A stretch of 64,000 nt of DNA from Viscum album (GCA_963277665.1 OY728143.1:231933591-231997590); one strand, 5' to 3'. Shown: positions 24,601 to 36,575, counted from the stretch's first letter. The notes: generated from the letters alone by a model not told the origin. Program-made: numbers and translations.

Positions 24601-25100
24601 TGAATTTAACACATGGTATCATATAATTTCATTCTTGATCAGTTCATGTGTGACATCCTTCAAGGAATTATTTTTGGAAGGATATTTTAAATATATGTGA
24701 AAATACTTCAATGTTTCCTTTGTTACACTATGGTTATGTTTTATTGAAACTGTAAAAATTATTTCTATAGGTTTTTTATGACCACGTTATAAAATAAATG
24801 ACATATCCATATAATCATTTACATATATTTTCTGAATATATAATATTTAAATAATCCATGTTAGAATATTTTCATAGTGAAAAATGTTGTTTTATTATCT
24901 TTTAAACAGAATTTTCATTTTTAATATTTGAAATCTTATAATGATTATTATAGGAATGTTTACTATGACTTTTTGTCCATACACCATTATATAGATGGGT
25001 AATATCCATGTTTTCCCTTTTACTAGCATTGGGAATGTAATGGTATACATTAAATTTATTAACAGTTAATATAGATTAATAATTTATTGAAATCTTAAAT
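21691..25100. other. Very AT-rich degenerate DNA with a possible element-3-family fragment
   Basis: The stretch 22,315-22,365 carries a TTTTTC...TTAATG...GAATAGTGAAAA pattern. It is also seen in the LTR remnant at 4.6-5.0 kb and, reversed, in both LTRs of element 3 (near 52,129-52,175 and 58,991-59,035). This is weak evidence for another plus-oriented LTR fragment. I could not trace colinear similarity further. Open stretches at 23,830-24,027, 24,125-24,325 and 24,515-24,700 have no recognisable motif. Confidence 0.3.
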
Positions 25101-27186
25101 CCTTTATTATATGGATATACATGTTTTATTCAGTAAATGATTCATTGGGAAATTTAATGATAGGTCTTGATAAATATTATTATGAGTTCACTGGATATAA
25201 TCAAGTGATGGGTGAGGATCAAAATTATACAACCGCACAATGCATCATGATGAATCATTAGGAGAAAAAGGATTCAATATTTGTTGAATTCCTACCCAAT
25301 TAATAATTATATCCTGATTATAGAGTCAATAAAAATTAAATTTTTTTGAAAAATTCATATATACCTTGTTTTATATGTCCAATATTATGCATTCAATTAG
25401 TATGTGATCAGTATTGTTGATATCTATGTTTCTATTTGTAGTAATTTTTATATAATTCACCCAATTTCATGTTGAATATGCATTCATGTTACTTACTTAT
25501 TCCGATTACAATATTTATTCCATGTTTGTGCAATAATTACCTCAGTTCGAAGATTTCTAAAGATGAATTTTATATCTCCACCCTTCTTATGTTTCTATAT
25601 CCCTTGGTTATGAAGAAAAATATAACACGTGATATGTAGAACATGATTTCACATGTGGTTTAATTTATGGGGTATTTGGAATAATATTTTTTAGATTATT
25701 TAGTTTCTTATATAGTGGGAAAAATAAATTTTCGATAAAAAGAACTTGGGATTTTATAGTTATTGTTATATTAACATTTTCATAGACACTATACCATAAA
25801 TGTTCTTTTATATTTAAGAGATTCAATAATCACTGTTGATATTTTAAATAAGTATTGTAATATCTTGGATAATTAAAATTGTATCAAATCATGTATGTAA
25901 ATTACGTGTCTATGAGAATAATATTTGAGATTTTGGGTTTTGGGAATTACACTTATGTTTAGGTGACCTTGATAAAATCTATATATCTAAATATGTCACT
26001 AAAATTTCATAACCTCCTAAAAAAAGATAAAAATAAATCCATAAAAACATTCATAATATAACTACTCATAGATGTAAACTTACAAAAAACACTAACTAAT
26101 CATGTATAAAACTAAAAAATGTGGTTGTGATAGAACTTACCCATGAATCATTTGGTGCACCAAATGATTTGAGTATAACCAAAATCCTTTATAGAAACCT
26201 CACCACTTCAATTGACCCTTAAATACATATAAGGATCATGTATACTGATTCATGAATTTAGAGATTTGGTTTTAGCACAAAGAAGGTTCAACCATCACCA
26301 CTCCAGTTAACTCCTAGGTATAAAAATGAAGTAAAGGAACTATTTCATCTATTATAGGAAGCCTTAAATAAAAAAAATACATCATGAATACCATTAATTG
26401 TCAAATATATTGCAAAAAATTATTGTATTGTATGAAAGAGTTCAAATATAATCCTAATTAATTGAAACTAAGCACATCATTTTAAGTCAAAGAAAATAAT
26501 ATTTTCTTCCAAATTTACCAACATTCATTAAGGAACATTTAAAACACACTGAACCAAGGCATACACCTAAAAACCATTCCAATCCCACTCCAAACCATTT
26601 TGGAAACCAAAAAATACACAAAAAGTCATGTGAGAATGTTACCCTCAATATTCCACTCCATTTGGAAAACAAATCATCTTATGAATTCCAATAGAAACTC
26701 ACATTCCCATCAAACAACATTACAAAATTATTTTTTTAACCAAATCCAATTTTAAACCTGAATTTATTTGAAAATAGCGTTTTTAAAATGATTTATATTC
26801 TAGAATACCGAAGGGAATATTTTAAAACATCACATTTTCCAACCATTATCATCTTCTAAAAAAATAATGGAAATTACAATTAAAAATAAAGTTCAAACAA
26901 TAAAGTTAAATTCCACATGGAATGAATTCATAAAACGATATTTGAAATTAATTATTTCACAATATTCCCCCACTTCTTAATAATTTTATTTTATGTCTAG
27001 AACAAAAAACACAAAAAACAAAAACTAGATTCATTGGAACAACATCCTAAGTTTGAAAAAGTAGTATTCAATCGACCTTAATCATGTTTGAGTAACAGAA
27101 TCTAATTTTTGGATCTAAGAGGAGTCAAAAAAACTAAACTAGTGAAGAATAATTGTTATACATAGTTTTTTAAAGGGTTATTACGT
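25101..27186. other. AT-rich sequence left of the nested gypsy block, no gene recognised
   Basis: No domain or bounded element is visible. It contains one perfect palindrome (26,146-26,169). Its right edge is the start of the element 2 LTR at 27,187. Confidence 0.4.
26146..26169. repeat. Perfect 24-bp palindrome without spacer
   Basis: AATCATTTGGTG is followed immediately by its exact reverse complement CACCAAATGATT. It could form a cruciform or bind a dimeric protein. No flanking repeat marks it as a transposon end. Confidence 0.9.
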
Positions 27187-27780
27187 TGTGACCCAATTGG
27201 GCTCAACTGGTCTATATAATTCCCTCCCAACACAACCTCCTTCCCACCACTAAAACTATTAGGTTAAGAAGAAAGTGTTGAGAAGGAAGAATTATAATGG
27301 GATGACTTTTCCTATTGTACCTGTATTCACACACTCAACCATATCCATGCAGTAGTGAAAATAAATATAGTGTATTGACTATAACATCTATATATAAAAA
27401 ATTCATGCAATAAAATATAGGCAACATATAAGATTACAATATAATTCAACCAAAGTATAATGTGGGAAAATACAGACCCAAATAAAGATGAGGTCTTAAC
27501 TAGGAAGAGCTGGTAAAAACTTAAATCATAGATATCCCGACTCAAAATATCCAAAATCGACAATTATAAGCGACATATAATCCTAAGTATCCCTATTATA
27601 CACTAAATGAACCACTAATTTTTTCATCGTTTCAATAATAAATTTCATGTGAAGGTATTTCCCATTCAGGGTTGTGTATATAAAAACATGGTATGAGGCC
27701 AAAAATTCAAAGGAGGAGCAATAAAAATAGATGATAGAAGTATTAATATCAACCTATACTAAGAGTTAAAAGAAACATAA

Positions 27781-27799
27781 TATATATATATATATATAT
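27781..27799. repeat. TA microsatellite
   Basis: About nine TA units in the element 2 left LTR. A shorter TA run occupies the matching place in the right LTR, near 59,840-59,852. Confidence 0.8.
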
Positions 27800-28009
27800 T
27801 TCTATAAAAACACAAATGAGAATGAAGTGGGATCTTTATATCCCTATGTATCCCATGATGATGAGATTTACTACAGCTCAAAATGTCCCTCATTGATGCC
27901 CAACATCTTGCTTGTCTTCTTGAGTAGGCCATGCATGGTAACTAAATCATAAAACATCTCCATAGCCTAAGGGGGATAAATCAAGAATATAATTAGTTTC
28001 CAAAACCAA

Positions 28010-28375
28010 ATACGTTGTGTGGGTTCCACTCATTATATGGATTGAATACTTTTTACATAGTGTATTAGGGGGATTCCACTCTAGAATGGTGGACCCACAA
28101 CTAGGTATGATAGTGGATTCCACTAAATATAAATCAAAAGAGGACCCGCACCATCATACATCAAGGTGCTCCACTCAAATGTTTGGGGACCACTCCATAC
28201 AACATGGAAGGGGGTACCCCATAGAGAGTAGAGTAGTCACACCCATGTAAGTTAGTGTGGGTCCCACATAGAGTGTAAGGGTATCGAATATTAATATATC
28301 ATGGAGGCCCACTAGAGGGTAAGGTACCCCACCCAAGTTCGTTATGTGGTTCCACTGAATCTAGTATATGGAATG
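28010..28375. repeat. Degenerate minisatellite in the element 2 left LTR
   Basis: About seven diverged units of roughly 45-55 bp. The core resembles CCCACACC then TAGTATGTTAGGG then GGTTCCACT. The right LTR holds fewer but clearer units of the same family at 60,045-60,385. Unit number and sequence differ between the two LTRs. Confidence 0.65.
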
Positions 28376-29102
28376 TTGGTTACCCATAGGCATATATTAT
28401 AACGGGGTTACAAACCCCGACCATTATTTTGTTAAAATCCTTCCTAATATTTTCCAACATCATGAATCGTCTTATCACGGACCATCCCTCGAGGCTCGTG
28501 ACATGACTACCCCAATCCCACCTTCCCCAGGCCATGGGCTGACAACTAGCAATGGAAAGGTGTATACCTAAAAATGGAAGGCATTGAATTTTTAACCTGT
28601 ACAGACACATTGTCCTATAACACAACAAGAATCAACCATGATGTAAACTATTGTAGTAAAAATGTGATGAAAGTAATGGTTCTAGAATAAAAGCTCATAT
28701 AAAAAGTAAAAGAACAACTAAAAAGTACGAAACAACTCCTAGATCTTCCTCTGAGGATCCTACCTGAAGGGTAGGTAAAACTCGTGATTAGTGGTACATG
28801 CATCACATCTCTCCAAATGGTATGCCTCTAAGAACCATCCAGTCATAGCTCCCTAACCCTCGATCATTGTTGTTCATCGTCTATACAAGACACAACAAGG
28901 TGCGGGCCAATCCCAAGTAGGGGGGAGTATAATGATACCCAGTAGGGACCTTGAGACCCCTGTAGGACTCCCAAAGTTCCACAAAGGAAATTCCAAAAAG
29001 AAAGACCTCAATTGAAAAGCACTAAGAAATAGATATCAACTATACTTAGGTAAATTTTCAAAAATATACCTAAATTATCAAGACGTACTCATCTCATACA
29101 CA

Positions 29103-29775
29103 AGGGAAGAATACCATAAAGGTAACACCGCGATGGTAGAAGTACCACACAGATAACACTACAAAGATAGAAGTAGCACACATGTAAAACATGAAGACAG
29201 AAGTACCACACATGTAATAACAAGATGGTAACACCACGAAGGTAACATCATGAAGATAGAAGTACCACATAGGTAACACCACGAAGATATGTCCATGATG
29301 GTAACACCACGAAGATAACTCCATGAAGGTAGAAGTACCAAATAGGTAACACAATGAATATAGAAGTACCACACATGTATCACCTAGAAGAGAACACCAT
29401 GAAGTTATACGTACCACACATGTAACACCACGATGATAACACCATGAAGGTAGAAGTACCACACATGTAGCACCATAAAGATATAATTTCTACACAGGTA
29501 ACACCATGAAGACAACACTATGAAGGTAGAAGTACCACAGAGGTAACACCACAATGATAGAAGCCCCATACATGTCACAATACAAAGATAAAATTACCAC
29601 ATAGGTAACACCACGAAGGTAGAAGTAACACACATGTAACACCACGAAGATAGACGGACCACCCATGTAACACCACAAAGATTAAAAAACCACACATGTA
29701 ACACCACAATGATAGAAGTACCACATAGGTAAAAGTATGAAGGTATAAGTTCCACACATGTAACACCATGAATTT
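29103..29775. repeat. 31-bp minisatellite in the element 1 left LTR
   Basis: About 20 tandem units of AACACCACGAAG then RTAGAAGTACCACACAGGT. Shorter half-units (AACACCATGAAG repeated directly) break the register in places. Because 31 is not a multiple of three and the unit has few stops on the minus strand, all three minus frames stay open over long distances; these are not genes. The right LTR has a shorter array at 36,020-36,575. Confidence 0.9.
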
Positions 29776-29884
29776 AACGACACAAAGGTTAAAGAATCAA
29801 CTAAAACTAGGTATAAATTAATAACATATGTAATGATGATTAGTCATAAGCTAGATCATCTTATTATGTAAAGAGGAGTTGATG

Positions 29885-30065
29885 TTGACCCACACTGGAT
29901 CAATAGGTACTAACCCCCACTTACCCACACAGGATCTGACCCGCACAAGATCAATATCCACTGACCCACACATGATCATTGAGAACTGACCCTCACAAGA
30001 TCTGATAGATGATGACCCACACAAGATCGATAGATGCTGACCCACACAAGATTTATGTTCTTTCT
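29885..30065. repeat. Second short tandem array in the element 1 left LTR (GACCCACACAAGATC)
   Basis: About six units of roughly 25-35 bp share CTGACCCACACA(A/G)GATC followed by a variable spacer such as GATAGATG. The matching array in the right LTR is 36,667-36,900. Confidence 0.8.
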
Positions 30066-30419
30066 TCACGTTACAACTATCCACTTGATTTCTTGAAACC
30101 AGTGTGATTGAGTTCCATAGAATCTTCCCCTATAGATAGTGGTCATACATATACCTCAACTAAGCTCCACCAAGAAGTAACCCAAAAGAATTTCATGTCA
30201 TAAATGTTCCAACGCGATAGACAGTGCGTCAATCGGACACAAGGTCTGTGAGTTATAAGTGTTTTAGTTCCGAGGGCCCAGTTGGATTCAAGTTCGATCC
30301 AACCCTGGCATAATCCAACTATCTCCAAAACTAATGTTTAGTATACCAAAATTACTATCTCTATCTAAGGATCCCAGCGACGCAGATGGTTCATCAAACT
30401 TACATTCGGTTCTCAGGAT

Positions 30420-30745
30420 TTGGCCCCTTACGTTTTTTGAGGTCTGGTTGGGCCTGGGTCTTGTCCGACTTTGTTGGGCCGACCCAAACCGAGTCTGACT
30501 CGGTTGGGCTAGGCAGCAGCGGGCTCGAACCGTTGGGTCGCGGCCCAGCCCATCCCATAATGGGGGTGTGTCCCAGCCTGCAAGGGGCCAACCCGACCCA
30601 CAAAGGGAGGCCCAACCCTCTCAGGGCGACCCAACCCACAAGGGGCTGCCCCACCCTCTAGGGGAGACCTTACCTGCAAGGGGGGTGGCCCGACCCACTC
30701 AGTGGTGGCCTGGCTGCATGTGGGGAAACCTTATAGGGGGAGGCA
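30420..30745. repeat. GC-rich CCCRACCC repeats in the element 1 left LTR
   Basis: Repeating units of roughly 20-35 bp, such as GGCCCAACCC then CAAGGGG, form a strongly GC-rich island in AT-rich DNA. GC-rich sequence continues to about 31,250. Long open stretches on both strands here follow from composition and are not genes. The counterpart is 37,265-37,600. Confidence 0.8.
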
Positions 30746-31576
30746 TGTGGTCCTCTTGAGCTCTAAAGGGTGGAGCATTTCTCCCCTATTTCATGAATGG
30801 CCCAGAGGCCTTTCATCTTTGTAAAATTGCAGCTCCTCCTTGGTGTTACCCAGTTGTCGCGGAACCCGCCGGGTAGGCATGAGTTCTCCCTCTTCCATGA
30901 CTTCGACCACGACCCTCTTCTATCCTTCAGCACACCGCCTTCCTACTCACCGGCAGCGTGCTATTCGTGGCACCACCCCTTCTGCGGCCAGCCGATGTTT
31001 TGACTATCTCCTCCGACCGCCGCGACTAATGAGGCATGGACCTTTGCTCATCAGTGGCGCACGACAATGCTCTGCACCTCCTCTGTGGTTGATCGGTGCC
31101 AGCCACTCTGATGACTGCCATGACATAGTGACCCGAGCTCTTATTTCATCATTCATCGGTGCGCCATCTCATTCATATCCGGTTAGTGCCGCCGCACTGA
31201 CATTATTTCATGGAGGTCGCAATGGTAGAAAAGTATGAGAGGGTTTGGGCCGGGTTGGTTAGGAACGCACCCACCATGTTAGTTTTTAATCATGACGGAG
31301 GATTAAATTTTTCAAATATACACTTTAATTTTAACAAATATCAAACCCCTACCTCATGAACGGTGGAAAAAATCCCATGGTTGAGGAAGCTGGTTGGTGT
31401 TTTCCGTCCCCGCAACTAGCCTCCAATGACGTTGCCGATCATCGATCTTCTATTTGGGGTTTCAATTTCGATTTTTACCGCTCACCAGATTCGGCTCTAT
31501 CCACCAAGGGTTTGGTATCTAGAAACATTGTTATCACTTCATTTCTTGGTGAAGTAGTGATGATACATCCCCCATG

Positions 31577-31593
31577 CTCCATATAAATAGGAG
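31577..31593. promoter_or_regulatory. TATA region of the element 1 left LTR
   Basis: CTCC, ATATAAATA and GGAG form an inverted repeat around a TATA-like core, readable on either strand. It lies about 500 bp from the minus-strand LTR start, a plausible U3/R position. The other LTR has CTCT...AGAG around the same core (38,466-38,482). Confidence 0.5.
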
Positions 31594-32159
31594 TGGGGGA
31601 GGGTATGCAACGATGTTGGAAATTAATGGGGGCTCATTAATAGGGAACATTCCCAATTCCTCAACATTGTTGTTACATATAATTTTAAGGTAAATACATT
31701 TATTGTCATGACACGTCATTGGAACAACGTTTTTTCTTGTCCATTAGAGGAAACAGAAGAGAAAAATAATAAAAAAGTTATTTTTTTTATTCTTTTAAAA
31801 GTCCCAAAAATTAACTTTTTCTCGAGGCCTACTATGATCGAAGTGAATCCTCCCGTAAATGAATACCCGCACTATGGAGTCCACAGTGCCCTCAGATTTT
31901 AAATTCGAGCACTTGTTCAAAAGTTAGATAAATATGGTCGCACATTTATGGAACATACCTTAAAAGAAGTTAAAAAATTCATTCAAGGAACCCGGGGCCT
32001 CATAATCACATGCCTTCAATTTTTTCAGAATAATAAAAATTCCATATAATTAAAAAAAATTAAATTGAAAATATGGGTCTTTACGTTATCCCCATATTAA
32101 TGGGTTTCATCCCTGAAATCCACAACATAGACTAAGAGAAAAAATGTGGTTACTGAGTA

Positions 32160-33065
32160 TGAAGTCGAGACTCCTGCTCCAATGTACTCTCGTAGATGTT
32201 CTCGTGCTCCCAGAAAACATGAAACAGAGGTATTGACCGCCCACGAAGGACATGATCTTATCGATCCTCAATCTCTACTGAAACCACTTTAAACGTATCA
32301 CCCTCATCAATGTACAACATTCTGTGGACGATGATGTGAGATAGGTCATGCACATTTCTCTTTAGATGGGATACGTGGAAGACGACATGCACCATATCCA
32401 ATTGCAGTGGAAGTGTAATGTGGTATGACACCTCTCCAATCCTCCGATGTATCTGAAAATGTCTGATAAACCTTGGTGATATTTTTCTTACTCAGCCAAA
32501 TCTTTGTAAACATCATCTAGGTGAGACTCGTAGGAAGACATGGTCTCCCTCCTCAAACTCCAAAGGTCTCCACTTCCTCTCAGCATAAGACATCTTCTAG
32601 CTCTATGCAGTATTCACTTGTTGACAATTGGGGCATCGTGATACAAACTCTACCACTCCTTCCATCATCATTTTCCAGCAATTCTAACGCCTGAGGTCCT
32701 GGTATATCTTCTCCACTCTATGATATACCGTTAATGGGGATGTATGGATCTCCCTCAACACCTCCTCCTGAGGCATCACTGGCACCATGGTGTTTCCTTT
32801 GAAGAAGATGATGTGCTCCCCACCTTCATAAAATTCTTCAGGAGACCATCCTAAGGATATCTGAACAGGTCGGGCTTTGTATTTAATTTCACAAGCTTTG
32901 CCTCCCAAATTCGTTGAAGAATTGGGGGAGTTACAGTTATAGAATGGAGGTAAACTTCTCTATCATTATCCACGAAGGATATCCGCAATGCAACAAGATG
33001 ATCTGATGCCTCACTCAATAACAGTAGACCGGGACTCCTACTGAGTGTGTCTTCTACCACGTTCC
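32160..33065 (-). pseudogene. Element 1 RNase H end and integrase with chromodomain-like tail (core deleted)
   Basis: Reading leftwards on the minus strand: YNPGNGNVVEDTLSRSPG (33,080-33,020), the usual RNase H end (NVVADALSR). Then the integrase zinc-binding part (VLREIHTSPLTVYHRVEKIY, ending CPNCQQVNTA near 32,625). Then directly SYAERKWRPLEFEEGDHVF (about 32,600-32,540), which belongs after the catalytic core, so the DDE core is deleted. The tail continues with SPRFIRHFQI, matching GPF/Y-type SPRFIGPFEI, and IGEVSYHITLP. It finishes with a chromodomain-like end, LRGRSIPLFHVFWEH (32,250-32,160). Stops and frameshifts occur throughout. Confidence 0.78.
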
Positions 33066-33300
33066 CATTCCCAGGATTATAGACTATCTCAAAGTAATAT
33101 TACTAGATGAAATATATCCATTGTTTCTGTTTATTCTCTTGAAATAACTACTGACACATCTACATCAATAGGGAAGGATCCCCCATCTTTGTCAATGTTG
33201 TCAATGGCGCCACTACCCGAGAGAATTCAGGTTCAAAACGTCGGTAGTACCTAGACAAAGTAAAATTCCCCCTCCCTTCGGAGAGATAATCCAGGAATCA
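33066..33300 (-). pseudogene. Element 1 RT/RNase H junction fragment
   Basis: At 33,282-33,175 the minus strand reads SRYYRRFEPEFSRVVAPLTT, matching the gypsy thumb/connection word GYYRRFVEGFSRIAAPLTRL. What follows should be RNase H, but only a short degraded stretch intervenes before the RNase H end at about 33,080, so most of that domain is deleted. The catalytic palm of RT is not visible. Confidence 0.72.
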
Positions 33301-34049
33301 TCTTTTGAAAAGTGGTCCCCAAACACTTCTACTCTTGTTGGGAACTAAAAACTCATACTACATTTGCCACGAGGGTAAGGTTGGTTGATTCAAGAGTGAT
33401 TGACTCTACCCTCCTATGCATTATTTTATCATGTTCTTCCAGGGATTCCTTTTTTGATGACCAAGAAAAACCCCATTCCAATATTGTAGATAAACCCAAA
33501 ACTTTTTTCCTAATATAATAAATCTGAGTATGAATTGTGGATGCCCAGCCAATAACCAAACTAACATAGTAATGCCTCGACATTTTCACCATGAGGATCC
33601 AATAAAAACTCTTTCCTCAAGGTTTGTATCACACCGTCAACATATGTGTGATTATCAAGTCTCCTCCCAAAGGTATCCCCAGATGTAAGTGTCAATTATA
33701 AATTTTAAATGGAAACTCTAGGTCATGAACATGATTTATATAAAGAAGGAATGACTAGTTCCTATTTCTATTAATACAGAATCTAGTAGTAGACACATAC
33801 TGTACCTCTAATCATTCCTAGAGCCCTTGGACCACACTCTTTGACCGCTTGTAGATACTCCCGTCCCTAGTACTCCGGCTCCATGAGCCTGGTGGGGACC
33901 GCATTAGGGTGGTGGTTGTAACCTATCAAAATGTGTACCACCTCTTGTAGCTCACCTAACTCCTCATCCACATCTGCTTCCCTTTAGATTCATCTATCCC
34001 CATCACTTCCTCTTTCTGAAACATTTTACATGCCCACGTGGCCAATACT
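33301..34049. other. Element 1 internal sequence without recognisable domain
   Basis: RT and protease should lie here on the minus strand, but I cannot read them. Open stretches at 33,312-33,518 (plus) and 33,353-33,592 (minus) show no motif. The region appears heavily mutated or replaced. Confidence 0.4.
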
Positions 34050-35130
34050 GACATCAGTTTCCAACTCTCACAATGCAAACATTCACTAGCTGTATTCGCT
34101 CCGCCAAAGAAAACTCAACCGCAATGATTCTATATATCACCCTAAAATAAGGAGGAATGAATAGAGGAATAGAGATGGCTTGGACTTCCCTAAACACAAC
34201 TCTCTAGGAGGTCCGAGACCTGAGGCACTGACTGTACTATATTCACTGAGTACCTGGAATGGTTGGTCCGACTCAATGAATAGTAATCTACTGACATGTC
34301 ATCCTGCCAAAGCTCTAGGGAACTCTAATCCCTTAGCTATTTATGCCAAGAGACACCCTTATTTGAGGAAGGTTCTCTTGTTTTTCAATAGAAAATTCAC
34401 CTCTATGCAGGATCAAGGTAATATAATCCCTATCATCAACTTGTTGAACCATATAAAAGGCTCTCTACCAGGACAGACATCTAATCGAATGGTACCTTGG
34501 CTAGATGGAAACTCTGCCACCTCTTCAAGACAGTCCTTAACCACCTATGAGTCGGGATTGCCTCATAACCATAGGTTTATCTAATACTGAAACACGTGTA
34601 AGGAACCAAGAATACATGTTTCATCTACTGATACCACCGGTTGTAACTGCTTGCCAATGAACAGTGATATAGCTGGAACATTATCTGATGGTACCATCTC
34701 ATGAAACATTTCATGTATCGAAGCCTCAGCACCATGCAGACTATCCTCATGGCCACGCGCTGATAAAGACTAGAAACTAGGATCACCATCTAATATTCAT
34801 ATGTCAAAACTAGGTAGAATACTCAAGATATAGACTCCATCTAGTCCAAAGCTCCCTGGGGATCTGTATCGCTATAAAACCTCAGAGGCCTCTGCCACTG
34901 GAACTCATGCAACATGCATACTTTGCGTGAAATGTCCGCCATTGAGGCTGGAGGTAACTGCTGTTCAATGGGTGGTGCTGCTGCTGGTACACCACCAGAA
35001 GGTGCCAACATAGTAAGAGGGCCTACACCGGAGCCATATCGCTCGGTCGGCCATCATCATATACTCTCTTGGAAATACTAGCTAGCTATCTACATGGAGC
35101 TATCCTAATAATGAACATATGCGCCACGTT
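34050..35130 (-). pseudogene. Element 1 gag remnant
   Basis: This lies between the primer-binding site and the pol remnants, where gag belongs. The minus strand carries degraded gag-like words (for example a DPQGALDQMESI stretch near 34,850, compare DPxxAxxWLxxIE). Near 34,060-34,095 is a degraded zinc knuckle beginning CLHC. No continuous frame remains. A plus-strand open stretch at 34,180-34,584 is only the antisense of this region. Confidence 0.5.
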
Positions 35131-35362
35131 CATTAAGGAATTCCTAGTGAGCCGACTCCATTGAAACCGATGAAAAATATTTCCAAATCACTTGCAATCA
35201 GGGTTTTTGGGCACCGAATCAAAAAATCAAGATTAAGGGTCTTGGTGTATGGATACATTGACCGCTGCAGTAATACTAGACTCCCAGAATTTAAAACGTC
35301 ACTCATAACACTTAACAATATTGTCACATTGAAATGATCAGAGTCATAGTTCTTTGGTAGAA

Positions 35363-35378
35363 CCTCACTTTGATACCA
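35363..35378 (-). other. Element 1 primer-binding site
   Basis: The minus strand reads TGGTATCAAAGTGAGG three bases after the LTR end GTCGTGACA. TGGTATCA-AG-GG matches the initiator tRNA-Met site with few changes and sets the direction of the element. Confidence 0.75.
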
Positions 35379-36019
35379 CTTTGTCACGACCCGTCTCTTA
35401 GGGCCCGTGTTGTGACTACCCCAAGCCCACCTTATATAGTATAGAGGATGGAAACTATCACCGGAAAGTCTTATCCCTAAAATGGGAAGACATTGAATTT
35501 TTAACATGTACAGACACACAATTCATGAACACAACAAGAAGCAACCCTGAAGTAAACTGTTTTTGTAAAAGTGTGTTTAATGTAAAGGGGATAGAATACA
35601 AGTCCAACTGAATAGTACATGTACAACTTAAAGTACAAAACAGCTCATGGATCATCGTCCAAGGATCCTACATGAAGGGTAGGTACAACTCACGATCAGT
35701 AGTCCCTACATCACATCATGTCAACTAGTCCGCCTCTGAGCATCAGCCAGTCCTGGCTCACTCAGGCTCGATCACTATTGTCCATCATCGACACAAGACA
35801 CATCAACATGAGGGAGAATTTCATGCTTAGGTGAATATAATGATACTCATTAGGGACACTGATACCCTCGTAGGTCTCCTAGAGTTCAAAAAGGAAATAC
35901 CACAAAAAAGACCTCAATATCAAAGCATGAATCAATGGATATCAACTCTACATAGGTATATTCCCATACATATACCTAAGTTATCAAGACATGCTCATCT
36001 CATACATGAGGGAAGAATT

Positions 36020-36575
36020 CCACAAAGGATACACCACGAATGTAGAAGTACCACACAGAAAACACCATAATGATAGAAGTATCACACATGTAACACATGA
36101 AGATAGAAGTACCACACATGTAACTCCACAAAGATAACAATATGAAGGTTGAAGTACCAGATAAGTAACACCACAAAGATAGAAGTACCACCCAGGTAAC
36201 ACCATAAAGATAACACCATGAAGGAAACACCACAAAGATAACACCACGAAAGTAGAACTATCAAATAGGTAACACCACGAAGATAAAAGTACCACACAGG
36301 TATCACGACGAAGATAAAACCATGAAGGTAGAAGTACCACATAGGTAACACCATAAAGATAGAAGTACCACCCAGGTAACACCCCAAAGATAGAAGTACC
36401 ACACATGTAACACAAAGAAGAAAACACCATGAAGGTAGAAGTACAACATAGGTAACAACAAAAAGAGATATTCACCACACAGGTAACAACAAAAAGATTG
36501 ATGTATCATACATGTAATACTATAAAGGTAGATGTACCACATAGGTAACACCATGAAGTTAACACCACAATGGTA
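36020..36575. repeat. 31-bp minisatellite in the element 1 right LTR
   Basis: About 15 units of the AACACCACGAAG / GTAGAAGTACCACAC repeat, including shortened half-units, at the place matching 29,103-29,775. Confidence 0.88.

Larger units (their letters stand above)
27187..28472 (-). repeat. Element 2 left (3') LTR, outer part
   Basis: Starts TGTGACCCAATTGGG; the right LTR starts TATTACCCTAAG at 48,068. Clear similarity to 48,290-48,440 and then to 59,535-60,400, which skips element 3 and shows that element 3 split the right LTR. An open stretch at 27,327-27,563 is not a gene. The segment ends where element 1 begins. Confidence 0.7.
28473..32085 (-). repeat. Element 1 3' LTR (left copy, about 3.6 kb)
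   Basis: Colinear with 35,382-38,971 throughout: unique start, 31-bp minisatellite, GACCCACAC repeats, a GC-rich repeat block, a TATA region and an AT-rich end. On the minus strand it begins CGTAAAGACCC where the other copy has TGTAATGACC. A purine-rich word, ATATGGGGATAA, lies just upstream at about 32,086-32,097 and would be the polypurine tract. Confidence 0.8.

Noticed and set aside
29094..29769. Several overlapping minus-strand open frames
   Set aside because: They are produced by the 31-bp minisatellite, whose period shifts the frame at each unit; the translations are W/Y/V/L-rich repeats in every frame.
29103..30065. CRISPR-like array
   Set aside because: Units are directly adjoining tandem copies without unique spacers, inside a plant LTR.
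30386..31238. Overlapping open frames on both strands, P/G/R-rich
   Set aside because: They follow from the GC-rich repeat block of an LTR; they lie on both strands and are not kept in the matching block of the other LTR.
34180..34584. Plus-strand open frame of 134 codons
   Set aside because: It is antisense to the gag remnant of element 1, with no independent motif.
35984..36554. Open frames of up to 164 codons on the minus strand
   Set aside because: Same minisatellite in the second LTR of element 1; no start context, no domain, not conserved in frame between the two LTRs.
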